DNA of 64,000 nucleotides from Ursus arctos (GCF_023065955.2 NW_026623078.1:6582199-6646198); one strand, 5' to 3'. Shown: positions 12,015 through 24,057, counted from the first letter of the stretch. A program made the numbers and translations. The notes: generated from the sequence alone by a model not told the origin.

Positions 12015-12210
12015 TTTGAAAGACTCATTTATTTATCTTAGTGAGAGACCACGAGTAGGGGGGTGGGGCAGAGGAATGAGGAGAGGGAGAGACTCTCAAG
12101 CAGACTCACCACTGAGCTCAGAGTTTCATGTGGGGCTTGATTTCATGACCCTGAGATCATGCCCTGTGCTGAAACCAAGAGTAGGACAGAATGAACCACT
12201 CAGGTGCCCC
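12015..12210 (-). mobile_element. Carnivore tRNA-derived SINE
   Basis: The inverted SINE layout is clear: T-rich tail with 'catttatttatctt', GA-rich region, then the complement of the tRNA-like head ending 'gaaccactcaggtgcccc'. Similar T-rich stretches on each side (near 12007 and 12211) are probably a decayed target duplication. Confidence 0.85.
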
Positions 12211-13463
12211 TTTGATGTTTTTATCAAAAAAACAAAATATGTGTACCAAAAACTATTTCAAACTCTAAAAGGAGATTTTTTTTAAACTCTAAAAAAGTCA
12301 AAATCAACTACTGTTATTTAATATATTGGACTATGCAGTTTGTTTACTTTTACTACACTTAATATTCTAAAGAAAAATCTTCCTAGTGCTATTATAAACT
12401 CTTTGATAAACATTAATTTTAATAACTGTATTACATTACATCATATGCAAATATTATACTAGACTTAAAACTAATGTCTGGCATTTAAATTGTTCAAAAT
12501 CTTCCACTGTAGAGTGTAATGAACATTTCTGTGCCAGAAAATTTATCTGTACACAGAGAACTGCATAAGGAGTATTATTGCACCAAATGATATGGAGTCA
12601 AGATTCCTGGTACACATTTCAAAATGTTTTCTTTAATGCTTGAATTATTCTGTATGTCCCCTAGCAATGTATGAGGATATCTATTTCATTAGGGCTTCCC
12701 CAGTTTTGATAATAACTACAAAATTGTTTTCTAATTTAATAGGAAAATAATATATATTTTATCTTATTTCCTTGATTTGAAAGGAAGAAATGAATATACC
12801 TACACACAAAGAGTTGACATTTCTGAATTTTCTCTTGATATCAATTCTGTCTAGCAAGTTTTAGAGGTTTTCCTGAATAGTTTGATCTATTTTTTTATAT
12901 AAAGACATAAAGCTTTTGTCTCTCTATAACATTTCAAATATAAGTATGATTTATGTGTGCCTTCAGGGTAAATAATTTTACGGACTTAAGAGAAACAGAC
13001 TTCAGAAGTGCCTTAACTATTGTTACGTTAACTGTTACTATTCTATGCTCATTTCTAATTTTTGTTTATTATTCTTTTAGAAACTTTGTCTATTTTTTTA
13101 AAATATTTTTTATATGCTCATGTACACTCTCCAGTTTTCTGGGAGTCAGTACATATTATTTTTGTTTTCAATTTTTATTATTTTCTTTCACCTGAAATCC
13201 TTGAGTTTAATTTGTGCGTCCTTTTCTAACTTCTTAAGATGCCTGACTACTCCATGTACTTGAATGAAGAACAGCACTTTAAATCAGTAGATGACCTCTG
13301 AGTGCACCAAACTCATACCCTGGGTTCCCACTACTTTGTAAATAATTTAATTTCAATTAAATAAAAGATCTGTCAATAGCCAATTTAAATTATCAACATT
13401 TAACACATTGTGTGAAGCACTCCTCAAAGTTAATTCCTTCTCTTATTTCTTTCACGTCACTTT
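12211..13463. other. Non-coding stretch upstream of the OR pseudogene
   Basis: AT-rich, with no coding signal. Its right end has a pyrimidine-rich tract and an AG at 13464-13465. OR genes often splice a 5' untranslated exon to such an acceptor just before the start codon. The untranslated exon and promoter cannot be located by eye. Confidence 0.5.
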
Positions 13464-13488
13464 AGAGTCTTCCCTTCCTTATGATTCA

Positions 13489-14388
13489 ATGGACCAAGGA
13501 AACGGCTCTATGGTAACTGAGTTCCTGTTACTGGGACTTACACAATCCTTGGGAATGCAGGTTTTCCCTTTTCTTTTCTTCTCTTTGTTCTATGTGGGAA
13601 TTATCTTCGGCAACCTCTTCATTATGCTAACAGTGATTTTTTATTCTCACTTACACAACTGTGACTCATTGACCTGGGTCTTTCATCCACCACAGTTCCT
13701 AGGATGATCTCTGATCTTTTCAGTGGTTGCAAAATCACTTCCTTCCATAACTGCATGATACAAATGTTCTTTATTCATGTCATGGGAGGAGTTGAGATGG
13801 TACTGCTCATAGCCATGGCATGTGACGGGTACACAGCCATTTGCAAGCCTCTCCACTATCTAACTACTATGAATCCCAAAATGTGCATGCTTTTGATAGT
13901 GGCTGCTTGGATCATTGGGGTGATTCATACTGTGTCTCAGTTTGTTTTTGTCAAAAATTTACCTTTCTGTGGCCCAAATAATGTGGGGAGCTTTTATTGT
14001 GATTTTCCTAGAGTTATTAAACTTGCATGCATGGACACTTACAGACAACTGCCAACAGTGGCTTCATATCTATGGGCACCTTCTTTTTCTTAGTTGCATC
14101 ACACATCTTAAATCTGATAACTGTCAGACAACATTCTTCAAAGATTTATCCAAAGCATTCGTCACTCTATCAGCTCACACCACTGTAGTGGTTTTGTTTT
14201 TCACTCCATGTATGTTTCTCTATGTGTGGCCTTTCTCTACCAAGTCAATGGATAAATTTTTTGCTATTGTGGACTTTCTCATCACTCCTATATTAAATCC
14301 TGCCATCTATACTTTAAGGAGCAGAGATATGAAGGTGGCAATGAGAAAGCTGAGTTGACAAGTTGTAAGTTCTAGGGAAATGCCATAA
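13489..14388 (+). pseudogene. Olfactory receptor family 4 pseudogene
   Basis: This is a degraded OR4-type receptor, aligned best with the intact gene at 53198-54136. The start at 13489 matches that gene's start (MD..N.S.VTEF with a glycosylation NGS). Family marks survive: GN in TM1, LPFCGPN and SFYCDFPRV in the second extracellular loop, SAH in TM6 and NPAIYTLR in TM7. There are several lesions. About 25 bp is lost after SHLH near 13660, removing the PMYFLL region and shifting frame. A second group of deletions between about 14045 and 14130 shifts the frame back after losing most of TM5. An early TGA at 14356-14358 removes the last ten codons; the ancestral stop is at 14386-14388. The DRY motif at the end of TM3 reads DGY. 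It cannot make a seven-helix receptor. Confidence 0.93.
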
Positions 14389-15560
14389 CAGATTTCACTG
14401 GTAAGAGCACAAGATGAATGTCGTGGACCATCAGGACCCTTGTGATCACCATGAACACTATGGATTATATACAACTTTATTGCCTTTAAAAAACTGAGAA
14501 CTCTACATAAAAGAGGTATTGAATTAAAGAACTTCACTTCCAAATAGAGCTGCAGTAATTTCTGTTAAGTATGAAAAATAAAGTGTTATATATTCCTACT
14601 GACCTATAAAATTAAATTGCCATTTCATCAATGACTACACTCAATTTTCATGTAATTGTTTTATATCTCCATGTAAATACATACGTGTACATATGATTGA
14701 GCTTTATTTATCAGTACCTTCATACTGATTATAAGCATCACTAGGAATCAATTAATATTTCTTATGGAAATTATGTGGATCCAATGGATAAAATATGAGC
14801 TTACATCAACCAGCAGCCATTAAAAATCAAGAAAGAAATAACTCTCAACCTAATCATACTTTAAGTTAGATAAATAGGCGGGGAACACTCTATTACAACT
14901 CTTAAGAATCATCTTCAGTCTTTGATTGTCAGTGTACTCTTCACGATGTTACTTTAGAAACAGAATCTACTATTTTGCATTATGCAAAATTTGTCTATGT
15001 TCCATTTTGTCAACAGCAAATTTCTGTTTTCTTTGCAGTCTTCCTCGAAGCATTTCTTGATTCACCCTAAAAGAGTATCTATAATTATAAAAGTATTTCA
15101 AGGATCTTATTACCTAAAGAAAGGCACCCAACACAGATCTCACCTTATGTAATGTACCTATACTTAAGCCAGGGTGCTTAGGAAAAAGAAGATGATTGAC
15201 ATCTTTACTTGTACTTTACCTTTCCAAGTAAAACTTGGGAAGTCTGATGAGTCAAGGAGCACAACTAGAAATTAGCTGCATGCATCCCAATGACTGATTT
15301 AAGAAACATTAATTGTGGTGATTCAGCTCAGTTGTAACTGCTGCATTGTAATTAAAGCTGCTCAATAAAATGGTAAATAATCAATGAGACTTTCTTATTA
15401 TTGGTCAAAGTATTTCTTCCTATATTTTATACAAAAGTAGTCATAAATGCTATAAGCTATCCTCTTTGTATAATATCTAAAGCATTATTATATATTGTCT
15501 CCTTAATCCATCTGCATTTTAATTTGAGAACTTTATCTTAATTGGTTTCACCATGATTCT
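14389..15560. other. Non-coding stretch downstream of the OR pseudogene
   Basis: AT-rich sequence without coding signal or a repeat I can name. Confidence 0.55.
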
Positions 15561-16120
15561 TTTAAAAGGTCACCTTTAACAGAGAAAGACAAATACCATA
15601 TGATTTGACTGAGAGGTGGAATCTCAAACACAAAAACAGACTCTTAAGGAAAAGAACCTGGTGGTTGACTCAGGGCAGATGGGTGGGGGGATGGGAGAAA
15701 TAAAGGGGATTCAGAAGTACAAACATCTAAGGGGGGTGGGGGAATGGGATAGGCTGGTGATGGGTAGTAAGGAGGGCACATATTGCATGGTGCACTGGGT
15801 GTTATACACAACTAATGAATCATCGAACTTTACATCAGAAACCAGGGATGTACTGTATGGTGACTAACGTAATATAATAAAAAAACATTAAAAAAAAGTA
15901 CAAACATCTAGTTATAAAGTAAAGAAGTCACAGAGATGAAAGGTATAGCATATGGAATAAAGTCAATAGTATTGTAATAATGCTCTATGTTGACAGATCA
16001 TGACGACATTTAGCACGCTGAGCACTGAGTAGTGTACAGAATTGTCAAATCAATGCATTATACACTTGAAAGTAACAGCACATTGTATGTCAATATACAT
16101 CAATATAAAGAAAATTAAGG
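15561..16120 (+). mobile_element. Old L1 3' end, split by a younger L1 3' end
   Basis: The segments 15561-15715 and 15911-16120 form one old L1 3'UTR ('aggtggaatctcaaac', then 'agttataaagtaaagaagtcac ... gtattgtaataatgctc ... cattgtatgtcaatat'). A younger, severely 5'-truncated L1 interrupts it (15730-15896). Confidence 0.8.
15730..15896 (+). mobile_element. Short 5'-truncated young L1 3' end
   Basis: About 167 bp of the same 3'UTR found at the ends of the young L1s at 39895 and 62606 ('gtgcactgggtgttatacac', then 'gtatggtgactaacgtaata', then A-rich tail). A perfect 14-bp target duplication, AGTACAAACATCTA, lies at 15716-15729 and 15897-15910. The perfect duplication points to a fairly recent insertion. 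The 83-codon ORF across it is not a gene. Confidence 0.92.
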
Positions 16121-19100
16121 GAAATATAGATATAAGGAAATAAAGTTTCATTCCCTCAGATAAAAAATCACCTTTAGATCCAGTAAGTTACTAGAAATAC
16201 CTAAAGGGCCAAGAAATTGTGACAACAGCCCTTGACTCAAGATGATTCTGTGTATATCCTCAAGGGAAAACCTGTGAGACTATATGACTTAGTCTCAGCA
16301 CTCAAACTTCAGCCTGGCTATTTCCAGATCTCCTAACCTGCCTCTGGTCATTCATAAATGGCTCTTAACCAAGTGACTTACTAATAAGGAGGACCAATCA
16401 GACACACTTTATTCTCTTGGAAATTTTTCCTTCAAGACAAAGTGCAAAAAGGAAAATCTGAACTCTTCCATGGTCTGAAAATTGCTGTAGTCTCTTCCAG
16501 ATATGAAGGAGGTAGGTGGAATGATGAAAGTAAAGTATGTTAGCAGAACTAACCAACATGTAGCAATTTATTAGTAAAGAGATGCTTCTATTAGTAAGAA
16601 CCCATTTGGCAGAATTCAATTGCGCGTGCATCTTCAAGAAAAATGGAAGGATCCAGAGGTCAGTTCAAATACTTAGAAAGTTAGTGTGAATATTAACAAG
16701 GATCACCCTTTACAACTTAGCATATGTTATACAAGTGTTCTAAGTGTTGAGTCCTTCTGAAACTTCAAGGTTAATCTCTTCTTTCCTTTCTATTTAAGGA
16801 TCCTTTTTCCATATACCGGGATGCAGTATTCTCTCACCCACCTCTTTCCCTCTTTCCTGCAATTCCAATATAGTCTGGTTTCGTGTATTTTTCACATAAA
16901 GCTGCAAATCATACTCCTAGAGTTGTGGAACATTGTCTTTGAGAGCTTTTGATACAATGAGCTCATTTGTAAGCAGGAAAACTAAAGGCCTGGAGATTCT
17001 GAATGATATGCCAAAATCGCACTGTAAATTTCTACTAAAAATCCCAAGTCTCCTGACTTCAATCTCAGTGAAACTTATGAAGACTTCAGGGACTCTTCTT
17101 TAAGGAGGGGTAAAAGATATTTAGGACAAACATGACACCCTATGTGTTGAATTTTAAGTTGAATCTAGTACAGAGGGAAAGACTTTCCTGTTCATTTGTA
17201 GCTAGCTCTTCAGGAATGCTATGGCCAATGTGTAAGATTCTGGAAAACGTCTTCGATAAACTTAATGTTTAACGTAGAATCAACGGAATTCTTCTAAAAC
17301 TCCTTGAACCATTTTTGAAGAACCAGATATGAGCTTTGAGAGGATTACAGTGGTGAAGGGTCCCCTGTAACTGAGAATCCAACATCATCACTCACTGCTC
17401 AGTAGTGTACACTCAGGAAATGAGATGTCCTAACTAAGTGAGCAAGAAATTCCTTTGATGAAGAGCAGCGTATCTGTATTCTTACTTGTTACCATGGTAT
17501 AAAGTCTTTTTGCTGCAAAAGAGAAACCACTGGTCAGTTATCACCGTTGGTATATTTCTTATGGAGATGTGAGTATTGAGTTTGTCCTCTCAGTGAAATG
17601 AAATGGTTGCACATAAGTAAATTCTGAAGTTCCATTCTAAGTTGCATACTTGGATTCTTAAGAACCATCTTAACCAATCAGTCACATCAGAAATGATCTC
17701 ACAACAGGAATCCCATTCTCTTTATTGTTAATGATTAGTATGATTAGCATTTATTTCTGTGCTAAGCAGAAGGGAAAAGAGGGCTTATGCCTTATTTTAT
17801 TATTTGACTTATTTTTATACATGGAAATAAAATTAGAATTGCTAAATTCAGAGAGAACTTTGAAAACAGTAATATGGGGCATTGGTGGATAGAGCTACGG
17901 AATGGAATTGGGATAATAAAGAGAAAAATGTAATTTCCAAGGGTGATGCAATAACCATGATTAGGGAAGGGTAGAAAAGAAATACTACTACTCCCCCAAG
18001 AAATTTGGTAAGAATAACCCACTATACTTTCATGCCTCCTTAGGACCCATCTATTTCCACAATTACTCAGAATAAAATCGTTTACATCATCTTTTTTTAA
18101 ATCTCCCACATCCTGTTGACAAACATCCTGTTATTTCTATCTTAATAACGGCTACTAGGTATTGACTATTCACTAGTTGTTAGAAACGTATTGAACAATT
18201 GCATATAATTCTTCAGTACTTCTGTGCTGTATTCATACTAAAACACACATCCTTGGCAGCCATTCCAGAATCCTTTTCCAATTTTATCTCCTATTAAACC
18301 CCTTCACGTTGTCTCTCATGCACTTTTTTCTGCGTTTTTCTCACTTTTCATTTCACCACTGAAGCACCTTTCTTTTATTATTTTCCTGCTATTTTACTTA
18401 TTCTACTCTTTATCTTTAATTTTATTTTGGACTAATTCTTTTTCTTCTAAGCATTTCAATATTACTAAATGATAGGTATAAACTCCATGCTCTATAAGGC
18501 CTCTTACCTTCTTTTCTAGAATCTTTATTTATTTTAACTTCCCCTACGACTGGATCTCTACATCTGTCTTACCTCTCATGTTTCTATCCAAGCTTCTCAG
18601 AGACTATGAAAATTATTTTGAAATTCTGTCCCTTGCTCATGCTCCATAGACTATTAGCCTAGTGGGCATTTTGAGAATTTTTGAGTCAGTGCATTCATTC
18701 TAAAGATGGGAAAACAAGGATACAGGGAACTGAAATTCAATCATCTTGTTATTTCTAGAATACAAGTAAAATTCTTTAATGATTATTGGGGAACCGGGGT
18801 TTCTCTGTGAACCAGAAGGAGATAAATCTTACTACTAATAATTATCTAAATCTCTTGTGCACTCACTAAATACAAAAACTGAGCAAAACACTTTACTTTT
18901 ACTACTTCATTTAAAATTCATAATAACCATAAGAATTGAATATCATTAGTATCCACATGCATAAAAATGGTAAAAATAAGTCTTAGAGAGGGACCTTAAA
19001 AGGTCCACAGACTACATTCAAAGCTTCTACACTAAAAATTGCCTCACACAGCAAAACTGTGAATAAGGATCTGTCTTAGTTTGATAGAGAGGTTTCCAAC

Positions 19101-19500
19101 AACCAAAATATAAAATTATATTGTGACGGGCTACAAAACCACTAAGAATACTTTTTCAAAAATGCATGTCATAAAATGCTATTTAAATGTAAAGATCATA
19201 CAACGTTGCATTTATTTAAGAGCTAAGAGAGTGGTAACAGAATATAAACTGTTTTGAAGCCCAAGGAAAAAGAGCTAAATGTAGGACGGGGTATAGACTT
19301 AATCTGGCAGAGAGGGCAGCATGAACAAAGGTATTTTATGAGGAATAAGCCTAGCATAAGTGCAAATACTAAGAAGGCTTGGATAACTGCACTATAACTC
19401 ATCATCAGGGAGGAGTGTGAGACAAAATGCTGGGTTTAGCTTCTGTGCCTTTTGAAAGTCTTTGTGTAATAAACCACAGAAAGTCAAATTGTGAGTAGGC
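16121..19500. other. Non-coding interval between OR pseudogene and OR gene
   Basis: No gene is visible. Weak traces of ancient MIR-like sequence may exist near 16960-17070 and 18850-19000, the latter showing the 'ctaataattatc ... ttcataataaccataag' type of wording. They are too diverged to claim. The region should hold the 5' untranslated exon and promoter of the receptor at 19527 if it is functional. Confidence 0.45.
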
Positions 19501-19526
19501 AGAATAACACAAAATGAGACTTAGAA

Positions 19527-20543
19527 TTGGAATCTAATAATTCTGACTTCCTTCTTACTCTATTCTCCAAGGTAACTACAGAGGCTGTTTCCTGGATTGA
19601 ATCAATAAGTGACACAAATTACTCCATGGTGACGGAGTTCATTTTTCTGGGACTCTCCAATTCTCAGGAATTGCAGATTTTCCTATTTGTGTTCTTTTTT
19701 GTATTCTATGTGGGAATCATGTGCGGAAACCTTCTTATTGTCATAACTGTAGCCTCTGACTCCCACCTTCACTCCCCCATGTATTTCCTGCTGGCTAACC
19801 TCTCACTCATTGACCTGTGTCTGTCTTCAGTCACAGCCCCCAAGATGATTGCTGACTTTTTCAGCAAACGCAAAGTCATCTCTTTCAAGGGCTGCCTTGC
19901 TCAGATATTTCTCCTTCACTTTTTTGGTGGGAGTGAGTTGGTGATCCTCATAGCCATGGCCTTTGACAGATACGTAGCAATCTGTAACCCCCTTCGCTAC
20001 ACTACAGTTATGTGTGGCAATGTATGTGTTGGCCTTGTCACTGCTGCATGGGGAACTGGCTTCCTCCATTCAGTGAGCCAGCTGGCCTTTGCAGTGACCT
20101 TACCTTTCTGTGGTCCCAATGAAGTTGACAGCTTTTACTGTGACCTACCTAGGGTTATCAAACTTGCTTGTACAGACACCTATAGGTTGGATATCATGGT
20201 CATTGCTAACAGTGGTGTGCTCACTGTGTGTTCTTTTGTTTTCCTAATCATCTCCTATGCTATCATCCTAGTGACCATCCAGCAACGCCCTTCAGACAAG
20301 TCATCCAAGGCTCTGTCCACTCTGACTGCTCACATCACAGTAGTTCTTTTGTTCTTTGGACCATGTATCCTCATTTATGCCTGGCCATTCCCCATCAAAT
20401 CATTAGATAAATTCCTTGCTGTGTTTTATTCTGTGGTCACTCCTCTCTTGAACCCAATTATATACACACTGAGGAACAAGGACATGAAGACTGCAATGAA
20501 ACGGCTCAGAAAATGGAATGTGAACTCTAGGGAAAAGTCTTAG
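19527..20543 (+). CDS. Olfactory receptor, family 4 (open frame, shifted start)
   Basis: A G-protein-coupled odorant receptor of the OR4 family, expected in the membrane of olfactory neuron cilia, signalling through G-olf. From the first in-frame ATG it has 338 residues, against the usual 305-315. Marks seen: glycosylation site NYS (31-33), GN in TM1 (67-68), SPMYFLL (83-89), TM3 Cys123 and loop Cys205 for the conserved disulfide, MAFDRYVAIC (144-153), SY in TM5 (243-244), KALSTLTAH in TM6 (261-269) and NPIIYTLRN in TM7 (309-317). All seven helices are intact. The oddity is the start: aligned with the other two OR4 genes here, their initiator ATG is ATA at residue 27. The ATG at 19527 lies upstream of likely splice acceptors (AG near 19570 and 19580). 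The next in-frame ATG is at 19626 (residue 34) and would drop the glycosylation site. Subfamily (4K- or 4F-like) is not resolved. Confidence 0.9.
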   Translation: MESNNSDFLLTLFSKVTTEAVSWIESISDTNYSMVTEFIFLGLSNSQELQIFLFVFFFVFYVGIMCGNLLIVITVASDSHLHSPMYFLLANLSLIDLCLSSVTAPKMIADFFSKRKVISFKGCLAQIFLLHFFGGSELVILIAMAFDRYVAICNPLRYTTVMCGNVCVGLVTAAWGTGFLHSVSQLAFAVTLPFCGPNEVDSFYCDLPRVIKLACTDTYRLDIMVIANSGVLTVCSFVFLIISYAIILVTIQQRPSDKSSKALSTLTAHITVVLLFFGPCILIYAWPFPIKSLDKFLAVFYSVVTPLLNPIIYTLRNKDMKTAMKRLRKWNVNSREKS

Positions 20544-22029
20544 ATCTCCCATAACTGTAAGCCTAATCTAAGAGAATGACATAGACTAAAGTTGGTGAAT
20601 TATGAAGTAAACCTCATGAAAATCTTACCTTCCATATCCATATCACTTAGTAATTGTCTAAGAACTTATACCTACACTGCCTCAATTTATCCTTTGACAA
20701 TTTTGCATTTTATATTTTGGATACAGATACAAACTTGATATGCTTTCAAAATATTATCTCACTAATCCTCAGAACAATGGCATAAATCTGTCAATATTTG
20801 TACACTCCTATGGCTACCCGAGCAGTACTGAGCATAATACAGGGAAAGAAAGAAACTAGCCTGACTTTTAATTTTTTCTACATTTTCACTAGGCTCATTT
20901 TCCCTAAAAACATCAAGGAAGCCATGGTCATATACCTCGCCTCACTCAAAAAATATGCTTAGTGATAAGAATATTTATGAGCTAACTTTTAAGAGGTTTA
21001 GAAAAGAAACTCCTCACACTGTAACAATTCATATTTCCTCTCCAGTCACCATAGCACCCCATAATCCCTGAGTTCATTATCAGGAGTGACAGGAAAAGGG
21101 AGTCTTCCAACATGAAACTTGCCTGCTAGGCACTTGACATCCTGTGGCATACAACAAGAGCTCATATGCAGTAAAAGGTACATAGATGGATCCAAGTCTC
21201 TCAGCAGGTTGGCACAAAGTACATCATTTTGGTCCATCCATGTCATTTTCCATCGCTATCTTTTAAGACCATAGACTCTTGAAGTCAAAAAGAGATGGGC
21301 TCAACTCTACTTATGCTCACCACTACTTATCATGACCAAGCATTTTGTTTAACTTGCCTAACCCTCAGGTCCATGTGTGCAAAAGGAGGATAATAATACC
21401 TATACATATGGTTATTATGACGGATAATGAGACAATAGATATAAATCATAGAAGTAGCACATTTTGTGGCAAATTATCAGGATGCAATAAATATCAAGTA
21501 CTATTATTATTATAGTACTTGATAGTACTATAGTACTATATAGAAAGCCTATATACCAACAAGCTAAAAGTTCTCAACCTTCATTTTATCCCAACATACT
21601 TGAAAGACCACCAATCTTAACAGATGCTCATTTGAGGGCATCATAGTTGTAAGTGTGTGTATATTTATCTGCAAGGGTGTACTCATGCTCATACACCCTA
21701 CCATCCTAGGAAGACATGCCACAAAGTCAAGATAGAAGGACAGGGAATATAATTTTTTAAAAAAACTTGGCAAATGAATCTGAAAAATAGTTCCACTCTC
21801 CAGCAAGAATCACTGAATCAGGCTAAAAAAAAATTGTAGATTAAATATTCTAAGTAAGAAAAGAATGTAGTTTTCTAAAGTGAGGCTTGAAGTAATAAAT
21901 GAGAGTCAAACAATAAGAGAATTAAAATTATGTTTGCCACAGGAAAAAAAAAAGAATAGAAACTCCATTAGCAGGTTAAAAACACATGAGAAAATACATA
22001 TGTGATAATAAAGATCTCTTGTTTGGCAC
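20544..22029. other. Non-coding stretch with a MIR remnant and a hairpin
   Basis: No gene is visible. About 21310-21490 fits an ancient MIR SINE on the + strand ('taacttgcctaaccctcagg', then 'aggataataatacctat', then 'gataatgagacaatag'). A perfect hairpin lies just after it at 21492-21524. Elsewhere I see nothing I can name. Confidence 0.6.
21492..21524. repeat. Perfect 12-bp inverted repeat (hairpin)
   Basis: TATCAAGTACTA at 21492-21503 is exactly complementary to TAGTACTTGATA at 21513-21524, with a 9-nt TTATTATTA loop. More GTACTATA copies follow. No U-run or gene end suggests a function. It may be a microsatellite-like by-product of the MIR tail. Confidence 0.85.
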
Positions 22030-24057
22030 AAACAAAAATTGTTTGGCACAGGATTTTCTCTTTCTATTTGAAATTTGCAAGCTTCACTATTATATGCTGA
22101 GGTGTTGACATATTTTTATTGATTTTGAGGGGGGTATCGCTATGCCTTCTGGAGTTGAATGCTTCTTTCCTTCTCCACATTAGGGAGGTTCTCAGCTATC
22201 ATTTTTTCAATGTTATTTTCACTTTATGGACTCACTGAGTTCTCTACATCTCCCTTTGTGAATTACTAGTTCTCTTTTGCTCTTGTTTTTAGCTTCCTTA
22301 GTTTCCACCATTTTATCTTCTATATCACTGACTCACTCTTCTATCTCATTCATCATTTTCATGGTCTTCATTTCAGACTGCATCTCAGTAATAGCATTTT
22401 TTATTTCAGCCGACTGGATTTTAGTTCTTTTATTTCTACAGTAAGGGATTCTTTAGTGTCTTCTATGCTTGTTTCAAGCCCAGCTAGTATTAACAGTTAT
22501 AATCACTGTTTTAAATTCTAGTTCTGACATCTTACTTATATCCATATTGATTAAAACACCGGCGGTGAGTACTACCTCTTATTATTTCTTTTGGGGAGAA
22601 TTTCTCTATCTTATCCCTTTGTCCTAAAAAGAATAGAAGAAAGAAAGAGAGAGAGAGAAAAAAAAAAAAAAACAACAATGACAACAGGAAAATAAAAGAA
22701 AATAAACCAGAAAAACAAAACAAAACAAAACAAAAAAATAGATCCTGGGTGTGGTTTGGTCTGCTTGTTAAAAGAAACTAGAGCCCAACATTGGAAATTG
22801 AAACACACTTATATATACACAAAAAAATTTTTTAAAATAAAATACAACGAAAGGAACCAAAAATATATCTATATCTGTCTATAATCTCTCTCTATATATA
22901 TGTCTATATATATGTATATATAGCACAAATAAAATTAAAAATTAAAAAATTGAAAAAACAAGAAAATAAATGAAAAAATAATACTGAAATACTAAAGAAT
23001 GAAAAAATCCCATGAATGCTATACACTATTTTCCCCAAGAGCTGAAGCTTTCCAGCCCTCTGTGTTCAGTAATCTTGGTGTGAGCCAGTTCATGCTGGTC
23101 TTCTGGGGGAGGTGTCTGTTGCACTGATTCTCAGGTGCACTTGCCCCAATATAAATGCACCTTCCTTTCCAGGAGGCTCGGCTCAGCATAAGTGGCTCCA
23201 GATTCCACTATGTGGGGCTGTTTTGATCCCAGAAGACTTTCAGCAAGGATGGGTGGGATGAATATGGTAGTGTCCGGCTCTCTAGCCCTGGAGATGAAAG
23301 TTTGCAGCCCCCACTCATCAGCGGACCTCACAGAAAAACAGTCAATCATTCTTGTTTTTAAAGAACTGTGTTCACCCAGCCTATGGCCTAGTGTTTGTAT
23401 CTCAGGTATGGGACTGGGTTTCAAAATTCCAAATTATATAGACTCCTGTGTCATGGAACTGTGCTGTTCCTTGCTGGGGAAGGTGGGGGGGGGGTCTTGC
23501 CATGCTTCTGCCTTTTGCTGGACCCCTGCGTGAAAAGCAGTCACAAAACTGTGCAGCAGTTTGCAGTTTATGGCAACAAAGAGCAGAAAAGCAGCACCTG
23601 GACTCTCTGTTTTCAGCTGGCTTGCCCGCTCTTCTACCTGGGAATTCTGCTTCACTCAGGCACCCCCATTCTTCTTGTGAATCTGAGCAACCTGAGACCA
23701 CACTGTCACACCTGGATCCCACCCCACTTCACCACCTGAGCACCTTTAAGATGGGGATGCACCCCACTGCAGCAGACTTACAAAAGTTCCAATTTTGTGC
23801 TCTGCTACTTACAATACTTTGTGGTGGCCTCCTTAAGCAGACTCCCTCCCCTCCACTGTATCCTCAGATATATCACCCCGGACTCAAGTCTCTGTACCTT
23901 CTACCTTCCAGAAGTGGTCACTTCTCTACTTACATAATTGCCCCATTTCTTTTCTCACATCATCAATTCATTTCACAAGTGTTCAGAATGATTTGATAAC
24001 TAGCTGTATTTGAGGGAACAGACAAACTTAGGGTCCCCTACTCCTCTGCCCTCTTAA
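22030..24057 (-). mobile_element. Older L1: 5'UTR and start of ORF1 only (3' part lost)
   Basis: The right end on the minus strand begins 'gttaagagggcagaggagtaggggaccc', in two parts matching the 5' start of the younger L1s at 31121 and 46306. A G+C-richer 5'UTR follows (about 23050-24057), then an A-rich section, then ORF1-like coding sequence near 22050-22560 with stop codons. ORF2, the 3'UTR and the tail are absent. L1 insertions normally lose the 5' end, so the 3' part was probably removed by a later deletion near 22030, where TGTTTGGCACA occurs twice. The 182-codon plus-strand ORF at 23448-23996 is antisense to this 5'UTR. Confidence 0.8.
22637..22735 (+). repeat. Low-complexity A/G and A/C tract
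   Basis: A (GA)n run followed by poly(A), then 'aaaacaaaac' repeats, inside the old L1. An AT-rich 'tatatatgtctatatatatg' patch follows near 22890-22922. Confidence 0.85.

Noticed and set aside
23448..23996. 182-codon plus-strand ORF with Cys- and Leu-rich product
   Set aside because: It is antisense to the 5'UTR of the old L1 at 22030-24057 and has no domain. GC-rich repeat sequence gives long chance frames.
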